A stretch of 64,000 nucleotides of DNA, taken from assembly GCF_032854445.1 (NCBI RefSeq), contig NC_088297.1, forward strand, positions 18,117,127 through 18,181,126. The letters are read 5' to 3'. Shown piece after piece: positions 36,731 to 51,331 of the stretch. The translations under genes were made by a program, and so were the position numbers. The notes under the pieces were generated by a model. The model searched no databases. It had not been told where the DNA came from and was given only the letters and a program-made list of their open reading frames with translations. The stretch is from Liolophura sinensis. Its lineage: Eukaryota > Mollusca > Polyplacophora > Chitonida > Chitonidae. Position 1 is the first letter of the stretch. Every line of letters begins with the position of its first letter.

Positions 36731-36896
36731 GCTGTGTTCATATACTCTACGACTATTTTTCGTAGTGTATAGATAGAACAGAATTTATGTATATGTGGTC
36801 ACCAACTTGTATCTATTCATCATTGTAAACAGCGATGACATTAACCAATTGGTGCCTGATCACGGTTCTGATAAGCTAAACACTAGAGTTAAATGA

Positions 36897-37397
36897 ATGA
36901 ATAAACGATTATGGTTTTACGCCACAGCAGCAATATTTCAGCGATATCGGAACATATATTTGTTGTACTTACATGAACAGAAGCGCCAACGCCAGACTCC
37001 TGGCCGCCGTCAAACACAACCGAAATCGACGTGCTTTATCTGTACAATACCTTTCAGGAGGCTCGACAGACACCTGAAGAGGATACATAAGGTACAAAAC
37101 ATGAGGCGGCACCGCTAGCTGATCCTAAAACCGAAGAAGCTAGAAGACACGGCGTTGTGTAAAATAGCAGAAAAAGAGCAGGTAGAGGAGAGGGTAGTGC
37201 AGGAGGCACTGGTGCAGATGAGAACGAAGGACACGATGAAAAGAAAGCGACGTGTCAGGTGGCCAGTGACAGAAGAGACAGACGAAACCAGTGAAGATGA
37301 TGAGAGACCTAGCACTTTAGGAATGCTCAATGACGAGACGGCCAAGACATTAGGAGATGAATGGGATAAAGAGTTGGAGCCCCAACAGTGCAAGTGA
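36897..37397 (+). pseudogene. Zinc-finger module 1 (unit e)
   Basis: Copy of 1720-2220. A private change near 37209 gives QEALVQM instead of QEAMVQM. Confidence 0.58.
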
Positions 37398-37775
37398 GTC
37401 AGTAAGTGGGATTTTTTATTACTTAACTTATTTGCTTGGTAGTTTACGCCCTTCTCAATACGGCACTCAGTCATTCTTTAAGCTTCTTCTCATCCCTAGA
37501 GGCGAAACATTACATTTTGAATGAATGAATGAAAGATTATGCCTTAACACCACATGGGCAATATATCGGCAGTTGAGGTTTCCAATACAGTGGTGAGAAC
37601 GTCAAATACCAAACATAAGTGTTCGGACATGTTTAAAATCAGATAAGAACAACCAACAACAGTTCAAACTCGAAAACCAGCATATTTTAAAAATAGTATA
37701 TGAAGAAATCTACATGTATATAACGTTTTATCTATAAATATTTATGTTCATTCAGATTCGATACTGTGAAACATA

Positions 37776-38937
37776 CTATATATAGAGTTGACTATAGAAT
37801 CTGTGGCGGACATGGGCAAAGTCTACACAGTCAACCTGGACATGTTTGATGCTATGTTGGGCACTATATCCAACACACTCGGGAGCACTGCTCCCATCCA
37901 GGATGAAATTGTGTGTTAGACGAGAGTGGCCAATACGGCACCTCGTTAAGACTACTTCGTCTCGACGAGACATTCGACAAGTATAGGAATTGTAGCGAAT
38001 GGCAGGATGAATACAATGCAGTTTACAATGGACCTGAAAGTCCCATTCGCCGTGCCACGAATATATTTAAGAATATTAGACTTCACATAAGTATACGGGG
38101 ATTTTCACCCGAGATACAGCTTTACATAGGGCAGTTTTCTCTTCTTTGTCCACTTCTGTGTTTCCATGGATACCAGTGTGACTTGGTATCAAACAGAATA
38201 TAATATCTTATCCTGTTTTAATTAGTTTTTGCTATGTTTGGCTATTTGTTTCAGGAATTAATGGATTTTTAAATTTATTATCCTCAATTGCTTAAAGGCA
38301 AGACAGGGAATCGCTGCATATCACTGCCCTCTGGGCGTACATATGATAAGGCCTGGAGTATAGCCCTGGCCTCTGCAGGGTCCTTTGACCTGTTAGTGTA
38401 TATAAATCAATAATCCATACAATTAGCCTTAATTTTAGCAAAACTTGGCTGAATTATAGGAGCACTTGTATGAGATTTATTATATTGACGTAGATCAAAT
38501 ATCAGTTTAGGCTGTGGAAGAAGCCAGGGAGGTGATTCCGGAAAAGACACCGGAACTATTTCCTCTAGCTTGATGTTAACTTCTACAATATTGTCCCGTA
38601 TACCAAGACCGAACGAAGGTATCTCATGGGGGCATTTATTGAATTTATCTTTATATGATGAATTGAAAACACAGACTCCGTTTCATACGTCTGTTATATA
38701 ATGTAGGCTCATTTGCTAACACGTATTAACTTTTTACTGGTGAAGCCCTAAAAGCATCAAGGCTGAGCCTCAAACCTTGGTGATGAACAGGATCCAACAT
38801 TTTAATATACGAATTCCTTGCAGAAGCGTAAATGATGGACCCATAGTCCAATTTAGACCTCAGCAGAGACTGAACGATATATATTGGATGTCAGGATTGT
38901 ATTCTCCCCCCATATTTTTTCCCCGGGTTGCAATAAC
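37776..38937 (-). pseudogene. I/Nimb-type LINE ORF2 3' third (unit e)
   Basis: Copy of 2599-3760 with class C alleles and a private ccatacaatt near 38417. Confidence 0.87.
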
Positions 38938-41492
38938 TCCACCACGTCTCCTTTTACCTCTTATTGTATGAGTGTGCGGATGCTAAAATACATCCATGTG
39001 GAGTTAAATAACACAGTTTAATCATATCAGAGTTTCAGAAATAGAGATTATGATACGTAAATATGTGATGTTGCAAATGAGCAATGTTCATGTGGAGCGT
39101 GTTGTCATATCAACGATGGATAACCATTATATACGTTGTTTACAATCGTATGGTTGTTAGTAACATCAGCAGAGCACGTTTAATTAGCACGTTAATTTTA
39201 CAAGGTATATTAGTTATCAATGTACTTTTGCCTCTTTTTTTTATATTAGGATCGGTATTTAAGAACAGGCTGTACTTGGCAATAGCGGATCAAATTGGTT
39301 GGGAAATCATGGGCTGTCTGACAAACACAGCTGACCGCAAGGGAGGAAGGGAAAGGGGTGAACAAAGGAGGGGCCAGTGAAGCAAACCATTCAAAATAAC
39401 AAATTACACGACATAAACTAGAATGGAATAATAATCCATCGTCTCATTTTAATTCACATTTTTGGGCACGAGTTCATCCTTTAACATTGGTAACGGTGCA
39501 CTGGTCAGTCTTTATAACTTCAGTATATGTTATTTCGGGTTAAAAAAAAAAACATGTATTTGCATTATAAAGTTATAGAAACTGTTTCGACGCTTCCTTC
39601 TTATCTGCTTTCATATTATATTGTGAAACACATATACAGATTTACAAAAGGGTGACCAAACCCATTGCATATTTAAACGCAAATTTAGTATCGGTATTCG
39701 CTAATTACTATATTCACCCGAACTAATCGGTGATTTGTGAAGTATAGCCAGTGAATGTTCTTTGTGTACATGATCGATTGACCTTGGTTTTCCTTTCTTC
39801 CCCGTTTGCCAACAGTCGATCTATTCGAGCAGTTTTATTCATGATAGATATTCAGATTTGATAATTTGATAATGGATTGTACTGGGTTAGTTCTCCTGCG
39901 CCATATGGGCCCAGTACCGAAACATTGTTGGTACAATAACCCCAGTAACGATAGGATTAGGGCTGTTTGTACAGGCCCAATTCGAAGCCACTGTGCACGC
40001 CGGTATGCCGCCGTACCGGCTAGCCAGAACTGGACCAGTACCGGCCCAGTTTGTAAATGTTATCTGGGAACCGCATGGATTGCACAGGCTGTTATGATAA
40101 TTGTCACCTTACATCAATGAGTATCATAAAAATTGCATGTCAAGATAGAAGTAAGGTGTGCTGAGGAAATTCGCGGTGTTTAAGGCTACAGTGTTCAGCG
40201 TGGCTGGAAGAGTTGTGGGGATATTACAGGCCAACTAGGTCATTTTCCTTTAACACTTGATATTTCCGGCCCTGGTCAGTCTTGAGGTCCAAATATTAAG
40301 TCCCCACTTAAAGAATCTACACGGCATGTAGGCTACACACACACATTATGTAAGTGCGTGTGAAAATGTCGCACAGTGATAAGGTTGCCACATCCAACAG
40401 GTAAACGTTACCGTAGTAAGGAGTGACGCAGTGTCAACTGACGAAGAAAGCTATTCCCAAACTTTGGGAACTACTAAGATATCAGTTTTCGTTACATGGA
40501 ATAGGATGTGAACTGCTGATGATTCTCCCCTTATATGGCATATTCTATCCTCGAAAACCTTAACATACTGATATTTTCAGTTCTGCTGACGTTGTTCTAC
40601 ATACACATTGGTAACAACCGGAGTAATAAAGCTTTTAAGCCTGAAGAACACATTATTGTCACAACTTGGCAACACAGACGACGCTACCTTTCCCGTTATT
40701 TATTTGAACGATCTCAAATAGGCTAAAAATAAACGTAATACAGTCTCAATGAGGTGGAGTAACACAGAGCTGTGAGGCCATCGTGATCGTAGTTATGACG
40801 TGAAATTCGGCCTGTCGTCTGTTTGTCTTCAGAATATGTTTAAGCTGTGTATGAAAATTCTTGGAAGATGTAATACAGTAACTCTGCGACAAACATCAAA
40901 TTCCTTACATGGGCGAGGTGTGCAACACTGCTGAAGGAGTGCCTAGCAGCGCACCTCTCTGTTGGAACCAACATCAGAGGTCTGTGCCACGCAAGCCCAA
41001 CAAACATGACCCCAGTGGGCCGATTTCGGTTTTGAAGCCGCGTATTAAGGCAGTACCGGCAAGTGACATCCTTAACGCGGCCAGTACCACGCCATTGCTG
41101 GCTAGCCAGTATTCAACTACAATTCATATTGCCCTAAATGTGCCAGTACCGGCTCAGTAACGTTCAGTAAAGTCATGCCGCTATAGTTCAAAAGGTTGAC
41201 ACCATGTACTCAGCCCTCATCGAACCAATGATTTATCAAAACTAGACCATCATCGGTTCAGTTCCCGCGGGAACAAATTTAACTACCAGTATAAAATACG
41301 TAATACCCCTGAATCGGGCCAATGTTGGAAAATCATTCTTTTGCTGCCTCGATCAGATCTCTGTTATTAAAACCTTTGCCTGGAATCACTTCAGTCTTGA
41401 GACTGACACTCGTATAACTTAAATGCATTAACCTGATGTTGTGCTGAGATCATGACTTATTCGTGTAACTGACCACGTTTTTACAATATCTT

Positions 41493-41749
41493 TTAAGAGC
41501 AAATTATAGAGTTATCAATCTTGGGCCAGTTATCTGCCCTTGGCAGAATAGTAAGTTTACAACTTCCGCAACGGACAGCCAAAGATTTAAAGATAATGTG
41601 CTTGCACAAAGTCGGCCCAGATCTGGACGAGTCCAGACAGTGTATTTCGGGACGAGGAATTGGGGAATAGGCCGCCCAGCTCATTGTCGGCTGCTTCTGA
41701 AAACTCTGATAAGATCCATCAAAGTTCTTTCTCAAAATATTTGCCTGAA
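41493..41749 (-). pseudogene. LINE endonuclease fragment at the unit end (unit e)
   Basis: Copy of 6317-6573; no difference noticed. Confidence 0.65.
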
Positions 41750-41944
41750 GTGGTTTAAACGTTCATTCTTTGACAGAATTTTGGTGTATTTTCACTTCCA
41801 TAACACGCTCAAGCAACCTTCCTCCGTTATTTTGGCGTTTACACGTAAAGAGCGCAGAGGATAGTTAAAAACGTGCAGACACGAATTTTACAACTGTACA
41901 ACAACGACAACATATTCTATAGTTAGTGATACAGTAAAAATAGT

Positions 41945-42586
41945 ATGTCGTATTGGACTAAAAGAGGGCGAATTCACAGCCAAGTAAGCAAACACCTCAC
42001 AAACATCACATTTTCACAAAATCACAATGGTGAGAAACCTTGTCCATCAAAATGTACAAAGAGCCAGGAGAGTGCATCTCTGGAGAACTTTCAGTCTACA
42101 CCTGATTGTGTTGACAACGTCACATTTTTGGCTCAAACAACATTGTCCACAATCCACTTGAAACCAGTGGTACAATATTTGACAATGACAGTTCATTACT
42201 AATCAGCAATGAAATTGATGAATTAAACAAAAGTACTAGTGATAACAATACTGATTGTGATTCAGATGACAAAAGTAGTCCACACTCTGACATGGGCTGT
42301 TGAAAAAAATAGCAATGGGTAGGTTATCTTTATTTAAGAGTAGTAACAGCTGTGGCCCATTCCAGGAATGATACAGAATGAATCTAAGCCCGGGCCATTT
42401 GTCATTGGATTGTTTTTGAGAGAAGAAAAACCTAGAGATCCTGCTGAATTTTTGGTAATGAGGTATAAAGATCGACATTACAAGATCAGAATAACCTCAT
42501 TTATCTGTGATGCGCCTGCTAGGTCTTTTGTCAAGCAAATGAAATCTCACTCAGGTCTCATCACCAGGCCAAGAACACAAGTCTGA
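41945..42586 (+). pseudogene. CACTA-like transposase remnant (unit f)
   Basis: Copy of 6769-7410 with the same breaks. Confidence 0.58.
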
Positions 42587-44737
42587 GGCGGCAGCCTTTC
42601 TCAAGACATCGTCACAATAGCGCCTTGGGACGGGGAGTACCAGAATATCACAAGCTCCGCTGAAAAGGGGCCGGATGGAGCGGTCACCGACGTCAAACAA
42701 CAAAGTGCCTCACCAGCTTCATTTGTGGAAGAGCTATCCATAAATGCGCCAATCCCCAACCAGACACGCCCGGCGAGGGGAGAAGTCAGTGTATCGAACG
42801 TGGGAACACAGACCTCTCGACGGCGTATCAGCACCCGGAAGATGCGACTCCACAAAAGGGACAGGCCCCAACGTCAGTGTCCTCACTGCCCCCTTGATGG
42901 TGGTTAATGTACCAAGGCATCGGCACAAGGAACATTTTTTGTTCTTACATGAACAGAAGCACAAACGCCAGATTCCTGGCCGCCGTTGGAGACAACCGAA
43001 ATTGACGTGCTTTATCTGCACAATGCCTTTTAGGAGGCTCGACAGACACCTGGAGAGAATACATAAGGTACCTAGCACTGGCACTAGCACTTTAGGAATG
43101 CTCAGTGACGAGACGGCCAAGACATTAGGAGATGAATGGGATGGAGCCCCAACAGTGCGAGTGAGTCAGTAAGTGTGATTTATTTTTTATTACTTAAGTT
43201 ATTTGCTTGGTATTTTACACCGTTCTCAATACGGCACTCAATCATTCTTTAAGCTTCTTCTCCTCCCTGGAGGCGAAACATTACATTCTGAATGAATGAA
43301 AGATTATGGCTTAACACCCAATATGGGCAATATATCAGCCGTTGAGGTTTCCGATATAGTGGTCAGAACGTCAAAAACAAAACATAAATGTTTGGACTTG
43401 TTTAAAATAAACGCAGTCGACATGGATTGACCAGATTGCGGACACACACCTCTTGACACAGATTCCGTCAGCATAACATCGCCTGAACAGGGAGAAAACA
43501 TGGCCAACATCACCCTTGATGGCACCAATTTCTGGCAACAAATGCAGCCAAAAGCTGTGAACTCACAACAAGAGTGGGACATAGCACAGACCCTTGGAGC
43601 ACTCACCAGAGGTGAAATAGTCAGCTTGGACAGCATCCTTCAAAAGGTGTGTGACACCATTGAGATAACAGTTAAAAAGAATCGAGAGCCAAAAAGACAA
43701 GATCGACCACCTAAAAAGCCAAGAGATATGGATATTGCCAGTATAGGTATGCCAATGATAGGAAAGGGATGGCCAAAGAGATCATCGACAACAAAACACA
43801 ACAGGAATGCCCCTCCTTAAAGTCAACAGCAGTGCACCAGAGCTACGCTGAGCGATTTCAGGAGGCTGGAGGCCGTCCTGAGCAGTTATCCCGCAGCAAC
43901 ACCAGCAGATAAGTGGCAAATCCTCGATCAAATCACACCGGAGGAAGTCTGCAGGTTCTTAACGAAAAGTAAAACACAACTACAAGCCCTTGGGAAATCT
44001 GATCAAAAGGGCATCAAGTTGTCAATGTTATACAACATCCGGTGAAATCCCCAAAATCACTAAAACAGAAACGCTCCATCCTCCTACCAAACGCTGAAGA
44101 CAACTTGGAGGATATTGGTATGTGGCGGCCGCTTATTATCAGTTCGTTGCGGCTACGTATCTATACCAATATCCTTACACATAGATTACAAAGAGCCATT
44201 GACCTCAGCCCAAGGCAACGTGGGTTCGTCCCGGCGAAAAGCTGCGCAGACAACCTATTTCTGGCTCGATCAGTTATCGAGCATGCCAAGACCTCTGCAC
44301 TGGCATAATATGCTGCATTCCTGGGCCTGGCCAAAGCCTTCGATCCAGTGTCACACGACCTGCTCAAAAAAGGGGATACAGCCGTTCAAGGTTCATCCCC
44401 ACTTCATTGATATCGTCTCCGATATGTACAAGGGTGCCAACACCAAGTTTAAAATGGGATCGAGCTATACTGAGAGCATAGCCATTAATAGAGGAGTTAA
44501 GCAAGGTGATCCTTTATCACCCTTATTGTTTAACATCTCGCTGGACACTGTTCGCCGCAGTGCAGGTGCATGGCCCAGGGATATAACTTCGGGAAGACGT
44601 CCCTCAAGCCTTTGGCATACTACACCGTTCCACCTCAAACCACTTCCTCTACACATCTACTCGAGATGGCGGTCAGAACCTTGTCAAACTTGAACAGCCC
44701 ATTACTTGGATACGCCCAAACAATCTCGAAGCAGTGA
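42587..44737 (+). pseudogene. R2-superfamily 5' half (unit f)
   Basis: Copy of 7411-9561. It carries the common alleles (KSDQKG, TESIAIN), unlike units e and g on either side. Confidence 0.68.
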
Positions 44738-44987
44738 CTGAATCCTCGGACATAGCTGTTCAACACATTGGCGAAGTAATGGCTATGGACGAGCCGATTG
44801 CTTATCTAACGGCCCAGTTCCAGCTAGAAGCAATTTGCATTTCTGTTACCTCCACGGCTTCCAGTAGCCTGCTACAGTTTGTTCCCTCAATGGATAGGTG
44901 CAATAAATAGCCCGTGCAAATGCCCATGCATGTGTATCTATTATAAATATACAGGCTCTTCTAATTATCCATTCCCCAATTCTGATT

Positions 44988-45474
44988 TCAAGTACATGTT
45001 TATTTATTTATTTATTGGTGTTTTACGCCGTCCTCATGAATATTTCACGTATACGACGGCGGCCAGCATTATGGTGGGTTGAAACCGGGCATACGACGAA
45101 AACCCACGACGATCCGGAGGTAAGACCTTCCCAAGTACGGCCGGAGAGGAAGCCAGCATAAGCTGGACTTGAACTCTCAGCAACCGCATTGGTGAGAGGC
45201 TCCTGGGTTTTTACAATGAGCAAGCGCGCTAACCAACTGAGCCAGGGAGGCCTCTCAAGTACATGTATATCGGTACAGTTGTGTTTATTTATTTATTTGA
45301 TTGGTGTTTTACACCGTTCTCAAGAATATTTCACTTATACGACGGCGGCCAGCATTATGGTGGGTGGAAACCGGGCACAGCCCGGGGGAAACCCACGACC
45401 ATCCGCAGGTGCTGGCAGACCTTCCCACTTACGGCCGGAGAGGAAGCCAGCATGAGCTGGAGGTACAGTTGTGT
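44988..45474 (-). mobile_element. SINE pair (unit f)
   Basis: Full-length copy at 44988-45265 and truncated copy at 45272-45474, with the same TSDs. Confidence 0.87.
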
Positions 45475-45640
45475 GCTGTGTTCATATACTCTACGACTAT
45501 TTTTCGTAGTGTATAGATAGAACAGAATTTATGTATATGTGGTCACCAACTTGTATCTATTCATCATTGTAAACAGCGATGACATTAACCAATTGGTGCC
45601 TGATCACGGTTCTGATAAGCTAAACACTAGAGTTAAATGA

Positions 45641-46141
45641 ATGAATAAACGATTATGGTTTTACGCCACAGCAGCAATATTTCAGCGATATCGGAACATA
45701 TATTTGTTGTACTTACATGAACAGAAGCGCCAACGCCAGACTCCTGGCCGCCGTCAAACACAACCGAAATCGACGTGCTTTATCTGTACAATACCTTTCA
45801 GGAGGCTCGACAGACACCTGAAGAGGATACATAAGGTACAAAACATGAGGCGGCACCGCTAGCTGATCCTAAAACCGAAGAAGCTAGAAGACACGGCGTT
45901 GTGTAAAATAGCAGAAAAAGAGCAGGTAGAGGAGAGGGTAGTGCAGGAGGCAATGGTGCAGATGAGAACGAAGGACACGATGAAAAGAAAGCGACGTGTC
46001 AGGTGGCCAGTGACAGAAGAGACAGACGAAACCAGTGAAGATGATGAGAGACCTAGCACTTTAGGAATGCTCAATGACGAGACGGCCAAGACATTAGGAG
46101 ATGAATGGGATAAAGAGTTGGAGCCCCAACAGTGCAAGTGA
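45641..46141 (+). pseudogene. Zinc-finger module 1 (unit f)
   Basis: Copy of 1720-2220 with the same in-frame TAG. Confidence 0.58.
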
Positions 46142-46519
46142 GTCAGTAAGTGGGATTTTTTATTACTTAACTTATTTGCTTGGTAGTTTACGCCCTTCTC
46201 AATACGGCACTCAGTCATTCTTTAAGCTTCTTCTCATCCCTAGAGGCGAAACATTACATTTTGAATGAATGAATGAAAGATTATGCCTTAACACCACATG
46301 GGCAATATATCGGCAGTTGAGGTTTCCAATACAGTGGTGAGAACGTCAAATACCAAACATAAGTGTTCGGACATGTTTAAAATCAGATAAGAACAACCAA
46401 CAACAGTTCAAACTCGAAAACCAGCATATTTTAAAAATAGTATATGAAGAAATCTACATGTATATAACGTTTTATCTATAAATATTTATGTTCATTCAGA
46501 TTCGATACTGTGAAACATA

Positions 46520-47681
46520 CTATATATAGAGTTGACTATAGAATCTGTGGCGGACATGGGCAAAGTCTACACAGTCAACCTGGACATGTTTGATGCTATG
46601 TTGGGCACTATATCCAACACACTCGGGAGCACTGCTCCCATCCAGGATGAAATTGTGTGTTAGACGAGAGTGGCCAATACGGCACCTCGTTAAGACTACT
46701 TCGTCTCGACGAGACATTCGACAAGTATAGGAATTGTAGCGAATGGCAGGATGAATACAATGCAGTTTACAATGGACCTGAAAGTCCCATTCGCCGTGCC
46801 ACGAATATATTTAAGAATATTAGACTTCACATAAGTATACGGGGATTTTCACCCGAGATACAGCTTTACATAGGGCAGTTTTCTCTTCTTTGTCCACTTC
46901 TGTGTTTCCATGGATACCAGTGTGACTTGGTATCAAACAGAATATAATATCTTATCCTGTTTTAATTAGTTTTTGCTATGTTTGGCTATTTGTTTCAGGA
47001 ATTAATGGATTTTTAAATTTATTATCCTCAATTGCTTAAAGGCAAGACAGGGAATCGCTGCATATCACTGCCCTCTGGGCGTACATATGATAAGGCCTGG
47101 AGTATAGTCCTGGCCTCTGCAGGGTCCTTTGACCTGTTAGTGTATATAAATCAATAATCCATATAATTAGCCTTAATTTTAGCAAAACTTGGCTGAATTA
47201 TAGGAGCACTTGTATGAGATTTATTATATTGACGTAGATCAAATATCAGTTTAGGCTGTGGAAGAAGCCAGGGAGGTGATTCCGGAAAAGACACCGGAAC
47301 TATTTCCTCTAGCTTGATGTTAACTTCTACAATATTGTCCCGTATACCAAGACCGAACGAAGGTATCTCATGGGGGCATTTATTGAATTTATCTTTATAT
47401 GATGAATTGAAAACACAGACTCCGTGTCATACGTCTGTTATATAATGTAGGCTCATTTGCTAACACGTATTAACTTTTTACTGGTGAAGCCCTAAAAGCA
47501 TCAAGGCTGAGCCTCAAACCTTGGTGATGAACAGGATCCAACATTTTAATATACGAATTCCTTGCAGAAGCGTAAATGATGGACCCATAGTCCAATTTAG
47601 ACCTCAGCAGAGACTGAACGATATATATTGGATGTCAGGATTGTATTCTCCCCCCATATTTTTTCCCCGGGTTGCAATAAC
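46520..47681 (-). pseudogene. I/Nimb-type LINE ORF2 3' third (unit f)
   Basis: Copy of 2599-3760 with class A alleles. Confidence 0.87.
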
Positions 47682-50237
47682 TCCACCACGTCTCCTTTTA
47701 CCTCTTATTGTATGAGTGTGCGGATGCTAAAATACATCCATGTGGAGTTAAATAACACAGTTTAATCATATCAGAGTTTCAGAAATAGAGATTATGATAC
47801 GTAAATATGTGATGTTGCAAATGAGCAATGTTCATGTGGAGCGTGTTGTCATATCAACGATGGATAACCATTATATACGTTGTTTACAATCGTATGGTTG
47901 TTAGTAACATCAGCAGAACACGTTTAATTAGCACGTTAATTTTACAAGGTATATTCGTTATCAATGTACTTTTGCCTCTTTTTTTTATATTAGGATCGGT
48001 ATTTAAGAACAGGCTGTACTTGGCAATAGCGGATCAAATTGGTTGGGAAATCATGGGCTGTCTGACAAACACAGCTGACCGCAAGGGAGGAAGGGAAAGG
48101 GGTGAACAAAGGAGGGGCCAGTGAAGCAAACCATTCAAAATAACAAATTACACGACATAAACTAGAATGGAATAATAATCCATCGTCTCATTTTAATTCA
48201 CATTTTTGGGCACGAGTTCATCCTTTAACATTGGTAACGGTGCACTGGTCAGTTTTTATAACTTCAGTATATGTTATTTCGGGTTAAAAAAAAAAAACAT
48301 GTATTTGCATTATAAAGTTATAGAAACTGTTTCGACGCTTCCTTCTTATCTGCTTTCATATTATATTGTGAAACACATATACAGATTTACAAAAGGGTGA
48401 CCAAACCCATTGCATATTTAAACGCAAATTTAGTATCGGTATTCGCTAATTACTATATTCACCCGAACTAATCGGTGATTTGTGAAGTATAGCCAGTGAA
48501 TGTTCTTTGTGTACATGATCGATTGACCTTGGTTTTCCTTTCTTCCCCGTTTGCCAACAGTCGATCTATTCGAGCAGTTTTATTCATGATAGATATTCAG
48601 ATTTGATAATTTGATAATGGATTGTACTGGGTTAGTTCTCCTGCGCCATATGGGCCCAGTACCGAAACATTGTTGGTACAATAACCCCAGTAACGATAGG
48701 ATTAGGGCTGTTTGTACAGGCCCAATTCGAAGCCACTGTGCACGCCGGTATGCCGCCGTACCGGCTAGCCAGAACTGGACCAGTACCGGCCCAGTTTGTA
48801 AATGTTATCTGGGAACCGCATGGATTGCACAGGCTGTTATGATAATTGTCACCTTACATCAATGAGTATCATAAAAATTGCATGTCAAGATAGAAGTAAG
48901 GTGTGCTGAGGAAATTCGCGGTGTTTAAGGCTACAGTGTTCAGCGTGGCTGGAAGAGTTGTGGGGATATTACAGGCCAACTAGGTCATTTTCCTTTAACA
49001 CTTGATATTTCCGGCCCTGGTCAGTCTTGAGGTCCAAATATTAAGTCCCCACTTAAAGAATCTACACGGCATGTAGGCTACACACACACATTATGTAAGT
49101 GCGTGTGAAAATGTCGCACAGTGATAAGGTTGCCACATCCAACAGGTAAACGTTACCGTAGTAAGGAGTGACGCAGTGTCAACTGACGAAGAAAGCTATT
49201 CCCAAACTTTGGGAACTACTAAGATATCAGTTTTCGTTACATGGAATAGGATGTGAACTGCTGATGATTCTCCCCTTATATGGCATATTCTATCCTCGAA
49301 AACCTTAACATACTGATATTTTCAGTTCTGCTGACGTTGTTCTACATACACATTGGTAACAACCGGAGTAATAAAGCTTTTAAGCCTGAAGAACACATTA
49401 TTGTCACAACTTGGCAACACAGACGACGCTACCTTTCCCGTTATTTATTTGAACGATCTCAAATAGGCTAAAAATAAACGTAATACAGTCTCAATGAGGT
49501 GGAGTAACACAGAGCTGTGAGGCCATCGTGATCGTAGTTATGACGTGAAATTCGGCCTGTCGTCTGTTTGTCTTCAGAATATGTTTAAGCTGTGTATGAA
49601 AATTCTTGGAAGATGTAATACAGTAACTCTGCGACAAACATCAAATTCCTTACATGGGCGAGGTGTGCAACACTGCTGAAGGAGTGCCTAGCAGCGCACC
49701 TCTCTGTTGGAACCAACATCAGAGGTCTGTGCCACGCAAGCCCAACAAACATGACCCCAGTGGGCCGATTTCGGTTTTGAAGCCGCGTATTAAGGCAGTA
49801 CCGGCAAGTGACATCCTTAACGCGGCCAGTACCACGCCATTGCTGGCTAGCCAGTATTCAACTACAATTCATATTGCCCTAAATGTGCCAGTACCGGCTC
49901 AGTAACGTTCAGTAAAGTCATGCCGCTATAGTTCAAAAGGTTGACACCATGTACTCAGCCCTCATCGAACCAATGATTTATCAAAACTAGACCATCATCG
50001 GTTCAGTTCCCGCGGGAACAAATTTAACTACCAGTATAAAATACGTAATACCCCTGAATCGGGCCAATGTTGGAAAATCATTCTTTTGCTGCCTCGATCA
50101 GATCTCTGTTATTAAAACCTTTGCCTGGAATCACTTCAGTCTTGAGACTGACACTCGTATAACTTAAATGCATTAACCTGATGTTGTGCTGAGATCATGA
50201 CTTATTCGTGTAACTGACCACGTTTTTACAATATCTT

Positions 50238-50494
50238 TTAAGAGCAAATTATAGAGTTATCAATCTTGGGCCAGTTATCTGCCCTTGGCAGAATAGTAAG
50301 TTTACAACTTCCGCAACGGACAGCCAAAGATTTAAAGATAATGTGCTTGCACAAAGTCGGCCCAGATCTGGACGAGTCCAGACAGTGTATTTCGGGACGA
50401 GGAATTGGGGAATAGGCCGCCCAGCTCATTGTCGGCTGCTTCTGAAAACTCTGATAAGATCCATCAAAGTTCTTTCTCAAAATATTTGCCTGAA
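50238..50494 (-). pseudogene. LINE endonuclease fragment at the unit end (unit f)
   Basis: Copy of 6317-6573 and the last one cut by an internal unit junction. Confidence 0.65.
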
Positions 50495-50689
50495 GTGGTT
50501 TAAACGTTCATTCTTTGACAGAATTTTGGTGTATTTTCACTTCCATAACACGCTCAAGCAACCTTCCTCCGTTATTTTGGCGTTTACACGTAAAGAGCGC
50601 AGAGGATAGTTAAAAACGTGCAGACACGAATTTTACAACTGTACAACAACGACAACATATTCTATAGTTAGTGATACAGTAAAAATAGT

Positions 50690-51331
50690 ATGTCGTATTG
50701 GACTAAAAGAGGGCGAATTCACAGCCAAGTAAGCAAACACCTCACAAACATCACATTTTCACAAAATCACAATGGTGAGAAACCTTGTCCATCAAAATGT
50801 ACAAAGAGCCAGGAGAGTGCATCTCTGGAGAACTTTCAGTCTACACCTGATTGTGTTGACAACGTCACATTTTTGGCTCAAACAACATTGTCCACAATCC
50901 ACTTGAAACCAGTGGTACAATATTTGACAATGACAGTTCATTACTAATCAGCAATGAAATTGATGAATTAAACAAAAGTACTAGTGATAACAATACTGAT
51001 TGTGATTCAGATGACAAAAGTAGTCCACACTCTGACATGGGCTGTTGAAAAAAATAGCAATGGGTAGGTTATCTTTATTTAAGAGTAGTAACAGCTGTGG
51101 CCCATTCCAGGAATGATACAGAATGAATCTAAGCCCGGGCCATTTGTCATTGGATTGTTTTTGAGAGAAGAAAAACCTAGAGATCCTGCTGAATTTTTGG
51201 TAATGAGGTATAAAGATCGACATTACAAGATCAGAATAACCTCATTTATCTGTGATGCGCCTGCTAGGTCTTTTGTCAAGCAAATGAAATCTCACTCAGG
51301 TCTCATCACCAGGCCAAGAACACAAGTCTGA
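50690..51331 (+). pseudogene. CACTA-like transposase remnant (unit g)
   Basis: Copy of 6769-7410 with the same breaks. Confidence 0.58.

Larger units (their letters stand above)
33006..41749. repeat. Array unit e (complete, class C, mosaic)
   Basis: 8744 bp. The middle third is class C like unit d. The RT region instead carries three variants shared only with unit g: gggaaatttgatc near 35252, tccattctcc near 35335 and agagcaaagcc near 35735. Private changes include ggcactggtg near 37209 and ccatacaatt near 38417. Confidence 0.95.
41750..50494. repeat. Array unit f (complete, class A)
   Basis: 8745 bp. Class A in the middle third, matching units a and c, including the 12-A run near 48290. 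No private variant was noticed by eye. Confidence 0.95.
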